From assembly GCA_029939815.1 (NCBI GenBank), contig JAOZSF010000167.1:1-5239 (forward strand): a stretch of DNA of 5,239 bases, in the 5' to 3' direction. The notes beneath the pieces are model-generated. The model did not search any database, was not told the origin of the DNA, and saw only the letters and a program-made list of their open reading frames with translations. Of the stretch, positions 5,184 to 5,239 are shown piece by piece. Within the stretch, counting starts at the first letter, position 1. Each line of letters starts with the position of its first letter. The DNA comes from a bacterium (lineage in GTDB: Bacteria; Auribacterota; UBA3054; B51-G9). Both the position numbers and the translations under genes were made by a program.

Positions 5184-5204
5184 TCGACAAAAAATGTCGA
5201 TTGA
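5184..5204. repeat. right copy of 21-base repeat flanking the restriction system
   Basis: This copy is identical over 21 bases to 2491-2511: TCGACA (5184-5189), five A, TGTCGA (5195-5200), TTGA. The 6-bp stem is intact, but the extra A-T pair of the left copy is absent (T5183, T5201). Both copies have the same orientation. The intervening 2672 bases contain exactly the three restriction-modification genes and their leader. Sequence just outside the two copies does not match. Confidence 0.75.
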
Positions 5205-5239
5205 CCTTTATACCCCCGCCAACGCCGAGGTGAACTTTA
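5205..5239. other. start of a GC-richer tract after the restriction system
   Basis: Immediately after the right repeat the base composition rises: 5211-5230 contains CCCCC and GCC/GCCG runs, after thousands of very AT-rich bases. No ORF can be assigned in 35 bases. It may be the return to native chromosome or the edge of another dispersed repeat. The preceding stretch 5147-5183 is AT-rich and shows no convincing intrinsic terminator. Confidence 0.35.

Overview
The window (5239 bases) reads as a junction between a chromosomal housekeeping gene and a small, AT-rich accessory or defence cassette. All six well-supported functions lie on the plus strand. The organism cannot be named from sequence alone. 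The class I short ketol-acid reductoisomerase, Shine-Dalgarno sites on some genes but not others, and intergenic palindromic repeats of the CCCCTC-TTGA-GAGGGG type point to a Gram-negative-like bacterium, perhaps an environmental or metagenomic lineage near the Bacteroidota/FCB or PVC groups. That placement is a low-confidence inference.

Layout. Positions 1-92 hold the leader of ilvC, with a small hairpin and a Shine-Dalgarno site. Positions 93-1085 encode IlvC, the second common enzyme of branched-chain amino acid synthesis. Its cofactor loop looks more like an NADH type than an NADPH type. Positions 1086-1277 hold no credible gene. They contain four consecutive hairpins and short direct repeats, the last hairpin being a strong GC-rich structure. 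Positions 1278-1748 encode a small membrane protein with two transmembrane segments and a bacterial PH domain. Positions 1755-2174 and 2171-2479 encode an overlapping HEPN/MNT pair (HepT-like RNase toxin, MntA-like nucleotidyltransferase antitoxin), with RX4HXY and GSX10DXD motifs intact.

Positions 2540-5146 encode a complete DpnII/MboI-type restriction-modification system predicted to act on GATC: an alpha-class Dam-like adenine methyltransferase, a DpnII-family endonuclease, and a beta-class DpnA-like adenine methyltransferase, in the order M1-R-M2 and overlapping end to start. An identical 21-base sequence containing an inverted repeat sits just outside each end of this system (2491-2511 and 5184-5204). 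It may mark the boundaries of a mobile or recombining module.

How the genes fit together. The two methyltransferases should protect host GATC sites, one on duplex and the other probably also on single-stranded DNA, while the endonuclease cuts unmethylated incoming DNA. The HEPN/MNT pair is an RNA-targeting toxin held inactive by AMPylation in studied relatives. Together they make a compact defence cluster next to ilvC. All encoded families are known. The most unusual features are the flanking repeats, the IlvC cofactor loop and the hairpin stack.
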